In this document: positions 45,396 through 54,622 of the stretch, piece by piece | How the letters are laid out: each line of letters opens with the position of its first letter | Position numbering within the stretch: the first letter of the stretch is position 1 | Source of the DNA: an uncultured Ilumatobacter sp. | GTDB taxonomy: Bacteria; Actinomycetota; Acidimicrobiia; Acidimicrobiales; Ilumatobacteraceae | Length of the DNA: 64,000 nt | NCBI GenBank assembly: GCA_905480335.1 | Contig: CAJQPY010000022.1 | Location: 1-64,000 of the forward strand | Reading direction: 5' to 3' | The notes under the pieces: generated by a model | Seen by the model: only the letters and a program-made list of their open reading frames with translations | What the model was told of the DNA's origin: nothing | Database searches by the model: none | Position numbers and translations under genes: made by a program

Positions 45396-47468
45396 TCAGA
45401 AGTCAAGGTTCTGGACGTCGCGGGCGTTGGTGGTGATGAACTCGCGACGCGTCGCCACGTCATCGCCCATCAGGGTCGACATGATCTCGTCGGCACGAGC
45501 CGCCTCGTCGACCGTGACCTGCAGAAGCGTGCGAGTGGATGGGTCCATCGTGGTGGCACGCAGCTCTTCCCAATCCATCTCGCCGAGGCCTTTCAAACGG
45601 GCGAAGTTTTTCTTATGGTTTGGGCGCTCCTCTAGGAACTGTGCCTTCGCGATATCGTCCTTGAGATAGATCTTTTCCTTCCCAATCTCGGTCGAGTAAA
45701 GCGGCGGCTGCGCGATGTAGCAGTATCCCGCCTCGACCATTTCACGCATCTGACGGAAAAAGAACGTTAGTAGCAGAGTGCGGATGTGACTGCCGTCAAC
45801 GTCAGCGTCTGCAAGACAAATTACCTTTTGGTAGCGGGCCTTTTCGACTTCGAACTCGTCGCCGACTCCTGCTCCGATTGCTGTGATCAGCGCCTGGATC
45901 TCGTTGTTCTTCAACATCTTGTCGACGCGAGCACGCTCGACATTTAGGATTTTGCCACGAATAGGTAAAATCGCTTGGCTGTATGGCTGACGAGCATCGA
46001 CAGCGGTCCCGCCGGCCGAGTCACCCTCGACAATGAAGATCTCGGACTCCTCAGCGTTCTTCGACTGGCAGTCCTTTAGTTTGTCGGGCATGCCGGCGCC
46101 CGAGAGGGCGGTCTTGCGGCGAATGGCGTTACGGGCGTTCTTAGCAGCGGCACGCGCTTGAGCTGCGGCCACACCTTTCTTGACCAGCTTGTTTGCTTCG
46201 CCTGGGTTCTCCTGCAACCACTCGGCAAGGCGATCGTTAGTCGCTTTCTGCACAAATGAGCGCATCGGCACGTTGCCGAGCTTTGCTTTAGTCTGACCTT
46301 CAAACTGCGGCTCACGCAGCTTGACCGAGACGATTGCTGTAAGGCCTTCGCGCACGTCGTCACCAGAAAGGTTCGGTTCTTTTTCTTTGAGTAGGTTCTT
46401 CTCGCGTGCGTACTTGTTGATCGTGTTGGTCAGCGCGGATCGAAACCCTTCGATGTGCATTCCGCCTTCGATGGTCGAGATGCCGTTCGCGTATCCATGT
46501 ATGCCTTCGTAGTAACCGGTGTTCCATTGCATAGCGACGTCAAGCATTTGACCGTCGTCGTCTTCATCTTCGAATTGACAGACTTTGCTGAAGAGGGGGT
46601 CTTTCGTTGCATTGAGGTGCTTGACGAAGTCAACGAGTCCGCCCTTGTATTGATAGGTGATCTCTTGTTCACGCTCAGAACGCTCGTCCTTAAACTCGAT
46701 GATGAGGCCTTTATTAAGGAACGCCATGATCTGAAGCCGCTCAAGCACAGTGCGGGCCACGAACTCGACGCCTTCGGCCTGGAAGATGACGGGGTCTGGC
46801 CAAAAAGTGATCGTTGTTCCCGTTGTACGGTCTCGACCGGGGGTGTTGCCTACAACCTGCATCTTGTTCTGTGGCGCGCCGCCGTCGGCGTAGGTCTGCT
46901 CGTGACGCTTTCCCCCACGATCAACCTGAATAAGCAACTTGGTCGACAAAGCGTTGACCACCGACACGCCCACCCCGTGTAGTCCACCCGATACCTTGTA
47001 GCCCTCGCCACCGAATTTACCGCCTGCGTGAAGCACGGTCAGTACAACTTCGGCGGCCGACTTCCCCGTGTGTTCGCCTGACGTGAATGGGTCGATCGGA
47101 ATACCGCGGCCATTATCGGCCACCCTGCAGCCGCCGTCTGCTGTGAGACTGATCGTGATGCGGTCACAGTGACCGGCCATTGCCTCGTCGACGGAGTTAT
47201 CAACGACTTCCCAGATCAGATGGTGTAAACCTGCTAGCCCCGTTGAGCCGATGTACATTCCCGGACGCTTGCGCACCGGGTCCAGTCCTTCAAGTACCGT
47301 GATTGCGGCCGCGTCGTAGTTCGCCGTGGTCTTGGCTGCATTGCCATCGGATGCGAGGTGCGACTCCAAATCAGAAATATCGGTGGCGACAGCCGCGTCG
47401 TTCACGCTGGAGTTCGGCCTAGTGACGTTGTCATCGCTCGCGCTTGCCGCTGAGGTGTCTGTAGACAC
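45396..47468 (-). CDS. gyrB: DNA gyrase subunit B
   Basis: A 690-residue ATPase subunit of gyrase. The GHKL motifs are visible: VVDNSVDEAMAGHC, VADNGRGIPID and GGLHGVGVSVVNALS. The TOPRIM domain shows FIVEGDSAGGTA and LADADVDGSHIRTL, and the protein ends TTNARDVQNLDF, typical of actinobacterial GyrB. The start is GTG 47468 with AAGG upstream; the first ~45 residues are a poorly conserved extension, and a later start is possible. Confidence 0.97.
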   Translation of the reverse strand: MSTDTSAASASDDNVTRPNSSVNDAAVATDISDLESHLASDGNAAKTTANYDAAAITVLEGLDPVRKRPGMYIGSTGLAGLHHLIWEVVDNSVDEAMAGHCDRITISLTADGGCRVADNGRGIPIDPFTSGEHTGKSAAEVVLTVLHAGGKFGGEGYKVSGGLHGVGVSVVNALSTKLLIQVDRGGKRHEQTYADGGAPQNKMQVVGNTPGRDRTTGTTITFWPDPVIFQAEGVEFVARTVLERLQIMAFLNKGLIIEFKDERSEREQEITYQYKGGLVDFVKHLNATKDPLFSKVCQFEDEDDDGQMLDVAMQWNTGYYEGIHGYANGISTIEGGMHIEGFRSALTNTINKYAREKNLLKEKEPNLSGDDVREGLTAIVSVKLREPQFEGQTKAKLGNVPMRSFVQKATNDRLAEWLQENPGEANKLVKKGVAAAQARAAAKNARNAIRRKTALSGAGMPDKLKDCQSKNAEESEIFIVEGDSAGGTAVDARQPYSQAILPIRGKILNVERARVDKMLKNNEIQALITAIGAGVGDEFEVEKARYQKVICLADADVDGSHIRTLLLTFFFRQMREMVEAGYCYIAQPPLYSTEIGKEKIYLKDDIAKAQFLEERPNHKKNFARLKGLGEMDWEELRATTMDPSTRTLLQVTVDEAARADEIMSTLMGDDVATRREFITTNARDVQNLDF

Positions 47469-47923
47469 TCGTACCTTCTTGCATCGGTGCCTCCGCAGAG
47501 GCGACAGGGATTGTTCGGAGAGGTGCCATTACGGCACAATCGACGATGTGAGAGACACGTCCGGAACTGGTCAGGCCGGCGTGAAAACCCGGATCGAGGT
47601 TGGTGCTTAGCTTATCAGCGGGGGGCCTCGCTGACGGGGACACCTCTGCCCGCCACCGAGCGCGAGAAGCCGCAGATTACTGTTGAGTAATTCCGGGCTG
47701 GCTCACGTGGCTGTCAATGTCTTCCGTCACGGGATGAGAACGCTCATTTCCCGCAGCATTGCGTACCCTGCGGGTCATCCGGGGCGTAGTACCAGCCGAC
47801 CGGTGTGCCACCTGGATTCGTCATTTTGTTTCCTGGTTGAGAACTGAGTGCGGGTTCCGGGTCACACACGACGACGCAGTGACTACGCATATGCTCCGAC
47901 GACCATGTCCCCGACGACTGGCC
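47469..47923. other. 455-base gap upstream of gyrB
   Basis: No gene supported. A plus-strand frame (47759-48175) is antisense to the DUF721 gene and not protein-like. A short inverted repeat (47489-47502, GCCTC/GAGGC) lies about 20 bases before the gyrB start and may affect its leader. The gyrB promoter is expected here. Confidence 0.5.
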
Positions 47924-48256
47924 TCAACGACCTCGGCTGGATGCAACCCGAACTTCGATTTGATCGATTTCAACCTGTGCCTCGTCGCGCAAACGACCAA
48001 TGATTGTGTCAGCCAGCAATTTGACTTGCGTGGCCCACGTAGAACTGTCTGCCTCAACGACCAACGTACGGCGATCGAGCTTGATTGGCCGAACATGGGT
48101 TGCTATCTGAGCACCCATTGCATCATCCCATTTCCCGAACACCCCAGCAACCTGGGCACGGTCGGTTCCGCGTAACGCCCTCATCATCAAATCAAGTGAT
48201 CGAGTGATCGGCACAAGATCGGACACGACGTCATTGTAGTCAATACATTGGGCCAT
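47924..48256 (-). CDS. DUF721 family protein, DciA-like
   Basis: A 110-residue DUF721 protein with the phrases GVFGKWDDAMGAQIATHVRP and LVVEADSSTWATQVKLLADTI. DUF721 includes DciA, the ancestral bacterial helicase operator that loads DnaB. The place between recF and gyrB is the standard actinobacterial one. It starts three bases past the recF stop. Confidence 0.87.
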   Translation of the reverse strand: MAQCIDYNDVVSDLVPITRSLDLMMRALRGTDRAQVAGVFGKWDDAMGAQIATHVRPIKLDRRTLVVEADSSTWATQVKLLADTIIGRLRDEAQVEIDQIEVRVASSRGR

Positions 48257-48259
48257 CAG

Positions 48260-49360
48260 TTATCGACTACCCGAGACGACCGTGCCGTTTTTGATCCGGA
48301 TGATTCGATCTGCCTTGGCAGCCGACGGAAGCTTGCTCGCCGAAGTGATTACAACCTGACCACCCGGTAGATGCCCAAGTAGTGCACGTGCGCGACCATC
48401 ATCAAGCTCGGACAGAACATCATCAAGCACAAGAATTGGTGCGCTCTCGGTCCGCTCGGTGACTAGGCGGTGCCCCGCGAGCCGTAACGCGAGGGCCAGT
48501 GTCCGCTGTTCACCCTGAGAAGCGTGCGTACGGCTCGCCAACCCGTTAATCGATAATTCCAACTCGTCGCGATGAGGACCAACTGTCGACACCCCCCGGC
48601 GGACATCGTCGGTCCGAACCGCCTGAAGCGCGGCAATTAACCCAACCCGTCGCCATTCCGGTTCATATTTCAACTCGATCGGTGTTGCAACGCCAGCAAG
48701 TTGTTCGTAGGCGTCCCGTACCATCGGGGTAATTCGTGAGACCAAAGTCGCCCGCGCATACCCGAACTGATCAGCGATCTCAGCAAATTTGCTATCCCAC
48801 ACATCAAGGGTGGCTGAAAGCTCGGTGGGCAGATCACGGTATCCGGCTTTCTGTGCCTGCTTGAGGAGTGTGTTCCGCTGTCTGACGATTCGGTCGATAT
48901 CAAGGCGTGCCATGTCATACTTGATCGCAAGAGCAACAAGGGTGTCGTCCATGAACCGACGTCGGTCGCCAGGGCCGCCCTTTACTATTGTCAAGTCGTC
49001 GGGCGAGAATACCGTGACGCGGACCGTGCCGAGTAGATCTCGAACGCGTTGCAGCTTTTGTTTATTCACCTGGACGCGGTTGCGGCCAATGACAGGCAAC
49101 TCTGCCTCAATCAGCGAATCACGACCGTCACTGTGGTGCACTAATGCTCGAATTATCGCTTGGTCGGCGCCGATTCGAATCAATGCGTCACTCGGCGCGC
49201 CTCTGAAACTAGTCAGCGTCGCGAGGTACGCGAGCGCTTCGGCCAAATTTGTTTTGCCCTGACCATTGTCACCGACAACGACTGTCGTCCCCGCCGTTAA
49301 GTCAAATTGCGCGGAAACATAGTTCCGAAAATCGACGAGCTCGAGATGCGAAACAGTCAA
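48260..49360 (-). CDS. recF: DNA replication and repair protein RecF
   Basis: A 366-residue ABC-type ATPase of recombination. Walker A GDNGQGKTN follows the SHLELVDFRNY opening; LFSPDDLTIVKGGP-like and GDRRRFMD motifs are present, with signature ASQGEQRTLALALRLA and Walker B ILVLDDVLSELD. It loads RecA at gaps with RecOR. The start is TTG 49360, where family members begin; the open frame reaches a TTG at 49420. It lies between dnaN and the DUF721 gene. Confidence 0.93.
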   Translation of the reverse strand: MTVSHLELVDFRNYVSAQFDLTAGTTVVVGDNGQGKTNLAEALAYLATLTSFRGAPSDALIRIGADQAIIRALVHHSDGRDSLIEAELPVIGRNRVQVNKQKLQRVRDLLGTVRVTVFSPDDLTIVKGGPGDRRRFMDDTLVALAIKYDMARLDIDRIVRQRNTLLKQAQKAGYRDLPTELSATLDVWDSKFAEIADQFGYARATLVSRITPMVRDAYEQLAGVATPIELKYEPEWRRVGLIAALQAVRTDDVRRGVSTVGPHRDELELSINGLASRTHASQGEQRTLALALRLAGHRLVTERTESAPILVLDDVLSELDDGRARALLGHLPGGQVVITSASKLPSAAKADRIIRIKNGTVVSGSR

Positions 49361-49445
49361 GACCGAGAGACTACGGAGCCGACGCCCCGACCCGGTCTCA
49401 TCGTTTGGGTTAATCCCCAAGTAACGACAACCACCGTTAAGTTGA

Positions 49446-50549
49446 TCACGGGACCCGCACGGGCATCAGCAGGTACAGATAATCATCCTGCCCTGCACCG
49501 CGTAAGACAGCGGGCTTCATCGGATCCATCGTTGCGAGCGTCACATCATCGGCATCAATGGCGTCGATGCCAGCAGCGAGGTAATCAGGATTGAACGCGA
49601 CAGTCATCTCAGCGCCGTCATAACTGGCGTCGATTTCTTCGGCAGCATTACCGACGTCTTGGGTGATTGCAGTCAGCTGCACGGAATCACCACCGAGGGT
49701 TAATCGAACCGGAGTCGAATCCTGAGCGAGGATCTTCACGCGTCGGATTGCCTCAACCATCGCCGCCTTCGACACGGTAAGTAGATTTGGATAGCTGGAC
49801 GGAAGCAGATTACGATAATTCGGGAATTCACCTTCGATTAGCCGGGTACTGAGTCGAGTCCTACCCGCCTTGAAGGTGGCCTCACGCACACCGAACTGCA
49901 CGGTCAACTCGTCGTCGTCTCCCATCACTCGCTGAAGTTCACTCAACGCACGACCGGGGATCAACACCTTCTGACCGGAATCCAAAACCGCCGAATCGGG
50001 GAGATCACGAACAGCGAGGCGATACGAATCAGTCGCCACCATACGGATGCCGTCGTCCTCCGACGCCAGAAGCACTCCAGTAAGGACAGCACGTGCGTCA
50101 TCGGTCGACGCCGCACGCACTACTTGGCGCAGCGCATCGGACATCGTCTCGGCCGACAGCGTTACTGCTTCACCACTCGGCTCGCTCTGTGTGGGATAGT
50201 CATCAACTGCCAACGGCCGCACCGAGAATTGCGACCGGCCGGCACTAATCGAAATCTCATCACGCTCACCGCCTTCAAGGTCGATCTCGACCGCTCCGGC
50301 CGGAAGTGCCTTAACAATGTCACCAATGAGTCGGGCCGGAACGACAGCGGCACCGTCACGTTCTCCCCCGACATCGACCTCGAGCCTAATTGTCAACTCT
50401 AAATCAGTGCCAGTCACAGTCAGTACGTCATTCACGACATCCATTCGAACGCCGGAGAGCACTGGTAAAGCGCTGGTGCGGTTTGTTGCGGCACGTCCGG
50501 CTGAGCTCAGGGCTTCGGCGAGGACATCACGTTCACAGCGAAACTTCAC
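49446..50549 (-). CDS. dnaN: DNA polymerase III beta sliding clamp
   Basis: A 367-residue clamp protein. It begins VKFRCERDVLAEALSSAGRA (GTG start with gaggag upstream), and the three repeated domains end with the C-terminal YLLMPVRV. It encircles DNA to keep polymerase processive. It sits directly after dnaA in the usual order. Confidence 0.96.
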   Translation of the reverse strand: MKFRCERDVLAEALSSAGRAATNRTSALPVLSGVRMDVVNDVLTVTGTDLELTIRLEVDVGGERDGAAVVPARLIGDIVKALPAGAVEIDLEGGERDEISISAGRSQFSVRPLAVDDYPTQSEPSGEAVTLSAETMSDALRQVVRAASTDDARAVLTGVLLASEDDGIRMVATDSYRLAVRDLPDSAVLDSGQKVLIPGRALSELQRVMGDDDELTVQFGVREATFKAGRTRLSTRLIEGEFPNYRNLLPSSYPNLLTVSKAAMVEAIRRVKILAQDSTPVRLTLGGDSVQLTAITQDVGNAAEEIDASYDGAEMTVAFNPDYLAAGIDAIDADDVTLATMDPMKPAVLRGAGQDDYLYLLMPVRVP

Positions 50550-50814
50550 AGTTGGGACTTCTCCTCATGAGGGGATTTTTCAAGACTATTAGTAGTAGTA
50601 GGCCCTGTGGATTGGGGACAAACCGCATCCGGGCAGCGTATGGGGGTCAACGTCGTCCACATGGAATAACAGGTCGTCCACATGCTCAAACTGTCACGCG
50701 TGTGATTCAGTGGATCCCGTGATGTCTGTCCCCAGATCCAGTAACGGTGTTCGTGTTGCTGTCCACCGCGCGCACGTTCGTAATAGGTTGGGAGCTTCGC
50801 GCGCGTGACCGGCA
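50550..50814. other. dnaA-dnaN spacer with DnaA-box-like sites
   Basis: 265 non-coding bases. Two exact copies of TCGTCCACA (50653-50661 and 50674-50682) and one inverted near-match (TGTGGATTG, 50606-50614) resemble actinobacterial DnaA boxes. In Streptomyces and Mycobacterium this spacer is part of oriC. Here it may be a second half of the origin or regulate dnaN. Confidence 0.6.
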
Positions 50815-52209
50815 TTATGATTGGAGTTGCTGTAGGAGGTCGGTTACCTGATCGTAGACCTGTTTGCGTTCCTTCATGAGCCGTTCGATCTTTTCGTTGG
50901 CATGGATCACGGTCGTGTGATCACGACCTCCGAATAGTCGAGCGATCGCAGGGTAACTGAGATCAGTTAGTTCCCGGAACACATACATTGCTTCTTGGCG
51001 CGCCGTGACGAGCGGCCGTTGGCGACTCTTGCCCTTCAGGGCCTCGACGTCGAATTTCAAGATGCCGGCGATTTCGTCGAGCAACTCCTCGGGCGTACGG
51101 ATTTTGGGCCGTGTCACCGTTAGAAGATCGGCCAGTTGTCGCTGGACAAGGTCGATTGTGATTGCTTGGCGGCTGAGGCTGGCGAAAGCCATGACGCGAA
51201 CCAAGGCGCCCTCAAGTTCACGGATATTGGTTGAAATGTTTTCGGCAATAAATTCAAGGGCGTCGCCTGGGACTTCGATGTCCTCGCGTTCGGCCTTATT
51301 GCGCAGAATGGCCAGCCTAGTTTCGAGGTCAGGGGGCTGGATGTCGGTGATTAGGCCCCATTTGAAGCGACTGCGAAGACGTTCTTCCAATGTTGGGATT
51401 GCGTCGGGAATACGATCGGAACTGATGACGATTTGTTTATTTGCGCCGTGCAACGCGTTGAATGTGTGGAAGAACTCCTCCTGGAGCCCTTCCTTGTTGG
51501 CAATGAACTGAATGTCGTCGATCAACAGCACATCAATGTCGCGGTAGCGCTGCCGAAGGAAGTTGGTCGTGTTCTGACGAATCGCCTCGACGTACTCGTT
51601 CATAAAGGTTTCGGTAGAGACGTAGAGAATCTTGTGATGGCGGTAGTGAGAATGAACGTAGTGGCCGATGGCGTAGAGGAGATGAGTTTTGCCTAGACCT
51701 GCAGAGCCGTAGATGAATAGGGGGTTGTAACTGCGAGCTGGAGTCTCAGCGACTCTAAGCGATGCTGCAAGAGCAAATTGATTTGACGTTCCCTTGACAA
51801 AAGTTTCAAATGTGTAGTCGGTGCTCAACCCTGCTTCTTCGAGAACATGATCACGTTCGCTGGTGTCGTCGAGGTCAGATTGGATTATCGCCTCGTCGGC
51901 GGCAACAATGTCAGTCGGATCTGATTCAGCGAGCTCTACGGGGTCTCGCTCGGAGGTTTGGTCAACATCAATAATGATGGTTCGTACCCCAAGCCCCGAT
52001 TCGTCGAGAGCGTCAATAATCATTGGCATATAGCGCGTGGTGATCCGATCACGAACGTACGCACTAGGTGCAAGAAGTCGGAAGGTTGAGTCGTCGACGC
52101 TTATCGGAGTTACTTCCTGAAACGTTGAAAACCAGACACTTTCAGCAAGTTGGGAACGGAGTGACAAAGTCACTTGCGTCCACATGTCGTCGGCGTCGGT
52201 CAGGGGCAT
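50815..52209 (-). CDS. dnaA: Chromosomal replication initiator DnaA
   Basis: A 464-residue initiator. Domain III AAA+ has Walker A YGSAGLGKTHLL and Walker B LLIDDIQFI; the helical sensor region follows, and domain IV carries the DnaA-box-binding signature GGRDHTTVIHANEKI. Domain I and an acidic linker (about 80-150) precede it. It melts the origin and loads the helicase. It is transcribed away from the origin. Confidence 0.97.
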   Translation of the reverse strand: MPLTDADDMWTQVTLSLRSQLAESVWFSTFQEVTPISVDDSTFRLLAPSAYVRDRITTRYMPMIIDALDESGLGVRTIIIDVDQTSERDPVELAESDPTDIVAADEAIIQSDLDDTSERDHVLEEAGLSTDYTFETFVKGTSNQFALAASLRVAETPARSYNPLFIYGSAGLGKTHLLYAIGHYVHSHYRHHKILYVSTETFMNEYVEAIRQNTTNFLRQRYRDIDVLLIDDIQFIANKEGLQEEFFHTFNALHGANKQIVISSDRIPDAIPTLEERLRSRFKWGLITDIQPPDLETRLAILRNKAEREDIEVPGDALEFIAENISTNIRELEGALVRVMAFASLSRQAITIDLVQRQLADLLTVTRPKIRTPEELLDEIAGILKFDVEALKGKSRQRPLVTARQEAMYVFRELTDLSYPAIARLFGGRDHTTVIHANEKIERLMKERKQVYDQVTDLLQQLQS

Positions 52210-52602
52210 TTGAGGATCACAGAGAAATCACGCGTCGTCCACAATTTTGTCCACAGAGTGTGGAAATGAAGTACGGGGAGAACGAGAGACGAACACTAGC
52301 AGATTAAAACTGAGACGAAAACACGACTCTAGATGTCCCATACGCTGGGGTAATGCAAGCACTCAATGCTTGTGGACAAATTACATATGCGTAGTTCATT
52401 AGTCAGTAGGAAGGTTGCCAGGGCACGTTCACGGCGGCCAAAAGGAGACTGTGCGCGATTGCAGGTTGGGACCGTGTATCGCGCGACCGTATCCTCTGAA
52501 GCCACATCGGGAGCGGGCTGTCGGTCCGGTCGGTGACTGTTGCACTACGATCTCGAGCAGCGTCCGATTAATTCTCGTGTCTAGAACATCACGGAGTATC
52601 GC
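52210..52602. other. Replication origin region (oriC), dnaA-rpmH spacer
   Basis: 393 non-coding bases separate the leftward dnaA-gyrA group from the rightward rpmH-parB group, so forks diverge here. DnaA-box matches: TCGTCCACA at 52235-52243, TTGTCCACA at 52247-52255, inverted TGTGGAAAT at 52259-52267 and inverted TGTGGACAA (a perfect TTGTCCACA on the other strand) at 52371-52379. The last lies beside an AT-rich tract (about 52375-52410) that could unwind first. Confidence 0.8.
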
Positions 52603-52737
52603 GTGAAGCGCACCTATCAACCCAACGCCCGCCGCCGAAGCAAAAAACACGGCTTTCGTGCCCGGATGAGCACTCGTGCCGGCCGGGCCGTATTGAAGTC
52701 ACGTCGCGATAAGGGCCGAGCCCGCCTGTCGGCTTGA
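52603..52737 (+). CDS. rpmH: 50S ribosomal protein L34
   Basis: A 44-residue, very basic protein starting [18 protein letters not shown] and containing [15 protein letters not shown], the full L34 signature. GTG start, with ACGGAG about six bases upstream. Its stop overlaps the TTG start of rnpA (TTGA). It is the first gene rightward of the origin. Confidence 0.96.
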   Translation: MKRTYQPNARRRSKKHGFRARMSTRAGRAVLKSRRDKGRARLSA

Positions 52738-53054
52738 TCGGTCGGATTCACACCCGGTCTGATTTTCAGCGGCTGCGCCGCGACGGTCGGCGGGTGCGAA
52801 TCGAACCCTTCTGGTGCTCTTATCTTTCGGACCCGACGGCGAACACCGCGCAGGTGGCATTCGCGATCAACCGAGCCGTAGGCAACGCGGTCGTACGCAA
52901 CCGCCTTCGGCGTCGTTTGCGCGCCGTGTTAACCGAATTGAATTTGCCTGGCGGGCTGTACCTAATCGGATGCACGCCTACTGCAAGCGAACTGACGTTC
53001 GATCAAATGCGTGTCCTGCTGGAGGAATTGTCGATGAGGACCACCAAATCATGA
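52734..53054 (+). CDS. rnpA: Ribonuclease P protein component
   Basis: A 106-residue basic protein with the RNase P protein motif [16 protein letters not shown] and the N-terminal [12 protein letters not shown]. It assists the RNA of RNase P in maturing tRNA 5' ends. TTG start overlapping the rpmH stop; its own stop overlaps the yidD ATG. Confidence 0.93.
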   Translation: MIGRIHTRSDFQRLRRDGRRVRIEPFWCSYLSDPTANTAQVAFAINRAVGNAVVRNRLRRRLRAVLTELNLPGGLYLIGCTPTASELTFDQMRVLLEELSMRTTKS

Positions 53055-53368
53055 ACCCGCCGCGATTAAGAAACCGGTCGGAACGTTGGGCTCTTGATTC
53101 CATCAACTGGTACCAACGCCTTGTTGAAGGCCGACCATCACCGTGCCGTTTCTTCCCGTCCTGCTCGTCGTATGCGGCCGAGGCCTTCCAAGTCCATGGG
53201 ACCCGACGGGCAATGTGGCTGACGATCCGGCGCCTACTGCGTTGCCGTCCGTTTGGTCCATCCGGGTTCGATCCTGTTCCTGAACCTGCCGACGATCGGC
53301 AGAGGGTCGCTAGGCGACCCCACTCATGTGCACTATCCGTGCCCGCCGACTCCACTGCTCTTCAATGA
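53051..53368 (+). CDS. yidD: Membrane protein insertion efficiency factor YidD
   Basis: A 105-residue protein with the YidD signature: INWYQRLVEGRPSPCRFFPS, then CSSYAAEAFQVHG and RRLLRCRPFGPSGFDPVP. The hydrophilic C-terminal tail is longer than usual. It aids insertion of membrane proteins at the inner face with YidC. ATG overlaps the rnpA stop by four bases. Confidence 0.93.
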   Translation: MNPPRLRNRSERWALDSINWYQRLVEGRPSPCRFFPSCSSYAAEAFQVHGTRRAMWLTIRRLLRCRPFGPSGFDPVPEPADDRQRVARRPHSCALSVPADSTALQ

Positions 53369-53386
53369 TCTGCAAGGACTGCTGAC

Positions 53387-54562
53387 ATGTTCGAGATTCC
53401 CGCCGCAATTCTGTCGTGGTTCTACGACCTAACGAACAGCTACATGATCGCGATCGCCCTGATGTCTGTCGTAATCATGGCGATCACGACACCTTTGACC
53501 CTCAAGAGCACCAAGGGCATGCTCGAAATGCAGAAGATTTCCCCGGAAATGCGGCGTCTGCAAAATGAGCATCGTAACGACAAGCAAAAACTCAATGAAG
53601 AGATGATGAAGCTCTACCAAGAGCACAAGGTGAACCCGATGTCATCGTGTTTGCCGATTATTGCGCAGATGCCGGTCTTCATCGTGATGTTCCGCGTGTT
53701 ACGCGGTTTGACTTACGCACCTCGCGGTAATGCCGAGCCGATTGCGGATACCGTCTTCGAGGTCGTTGGGAACAGTGGAAACGTCGACGGCTTTATCCCC
53801 CGGTATCTGTCGGTCGATTCAGGGCTATTTGAGTCGTTGTATGGCAAACTTGAGATGCTGGAACTCGGTCTCGACCTCAGCTTGTCGCCGTTTGAAGCAA
53901 TCCAAGATAATCCGTTGACCGGAATTATCTATGCCTTACTGGTTGTCGCCCTCGGTGGCCTTTACTTCGGCCAGCAGCGAATGGTCGCCGCTCGTGCGTC
54001 GATCAGCCCAACTATGTCACCGACGCAACAGAAGTTGATGCAGTACCTGCCGGTCGTATTCGCCGTCTTTCAAATCTTCTTCTTGACGGCGCTCGTCATC
54101 TATTACATTTTTCAGACCCTTCTTCGCATCCTGCAGCAGTACTACATCACTAAGAAGTTCTACGGTCATGATGAATCGCTCGGTCGTCAGGCACAGCGGG
54201 CGGGTGAAAAGGCCCGCGAGCAGTCGAAGGAAAATGGTGAACCACAGGGACTTTTCGGGCAGGCCAAGCGCGATTTAATGGCTGGGAAGGGCGATGCGAA
54301 GAGCGTCGACTCCAGCTCATCAAAGAAGAACACCGGAAGTTCCGGAGCGAACAAGAAATCGAATGCCCGTCCGACAGGCGAAAGCAAACGAGTCACCCCA
54401 CCAAAATCAAGTCCGAACGCCCAGGCCAAGAATGCGAACGGCGGTGAGTCAACCGGTAAGGGCCGGCCGACACCGAGCCGCAAGCAAGCACAAGCAGCTA
54501 AGAGTCGCCCACCCAAGTCTAGTAAAGGACAGACAGGCAAGTCGGGGAAGAAAAAGCGCTGA
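53387..54562 (+). CDS. yidC: Membrane protein insertase YidC/Oxa1
   Basis: A 391-residue Oxa1-type insertase without the large periplasmic domain. Helix 1 is at about residues 19-40, then the cytoplasmic hairpin (LQNEHRNDKQKLNEEMMKLY), KVNPMSSCLPIIAQMPVF and the last helices to about 265. The Arg that lies five residues before the conserved Pro in E. coli and Bacillus is Met31 here. About residues 270-391 are a long basic, Ser/Lys-rich tail, likely ribosome-binding. It follows yidD by 18 bases. Confidence 0.95.
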   Translation: MFEIPAAILSWFYDLTNSYMIAIALMSVVIMAITTPLTLKSTKGMLEMQKISPEMRRLQNEHRNDKQKLNEEMMKLYQEHKVNPMSSCLPIIAQMPVFIVMFRVLRGLTYAPRGNAEPIADTVFEVVGNSGNVDGFIPRYLSVDSGLFESLYGKLEMLELGLDLSLSPFEAIQDNPLTGIIYALLVVALGGLYFGQQRMVAARASISPTMSPTQQKLMQYLPVVFAVFQIFFLTALVIYYIFQTLLRILQQYYITKKFYGHDESLGRQAQRAGEKAREQSKENGEPQGLFGQAKRDLMAGKGDAKSVDSSSSKKNTGSSGANKKSNARPTGESKRVTPPKSSPNAQAKNANGGESTGKGRPTPSRKQAQAAKSRPPKSSKGQTGKSGKKKR

Positions 54563-54622
54563 CACTGCGTCGGCGCGAATCATGGACGAGACATAGTCTC
54601 GAGAGAAAGAGGAAGACACATT

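Noticed and set aside
47759-48175. 138-codon plus-strand frame opposite the DUF721 gene
   Set aside because: Antisense to a conserved gene and without start signals.
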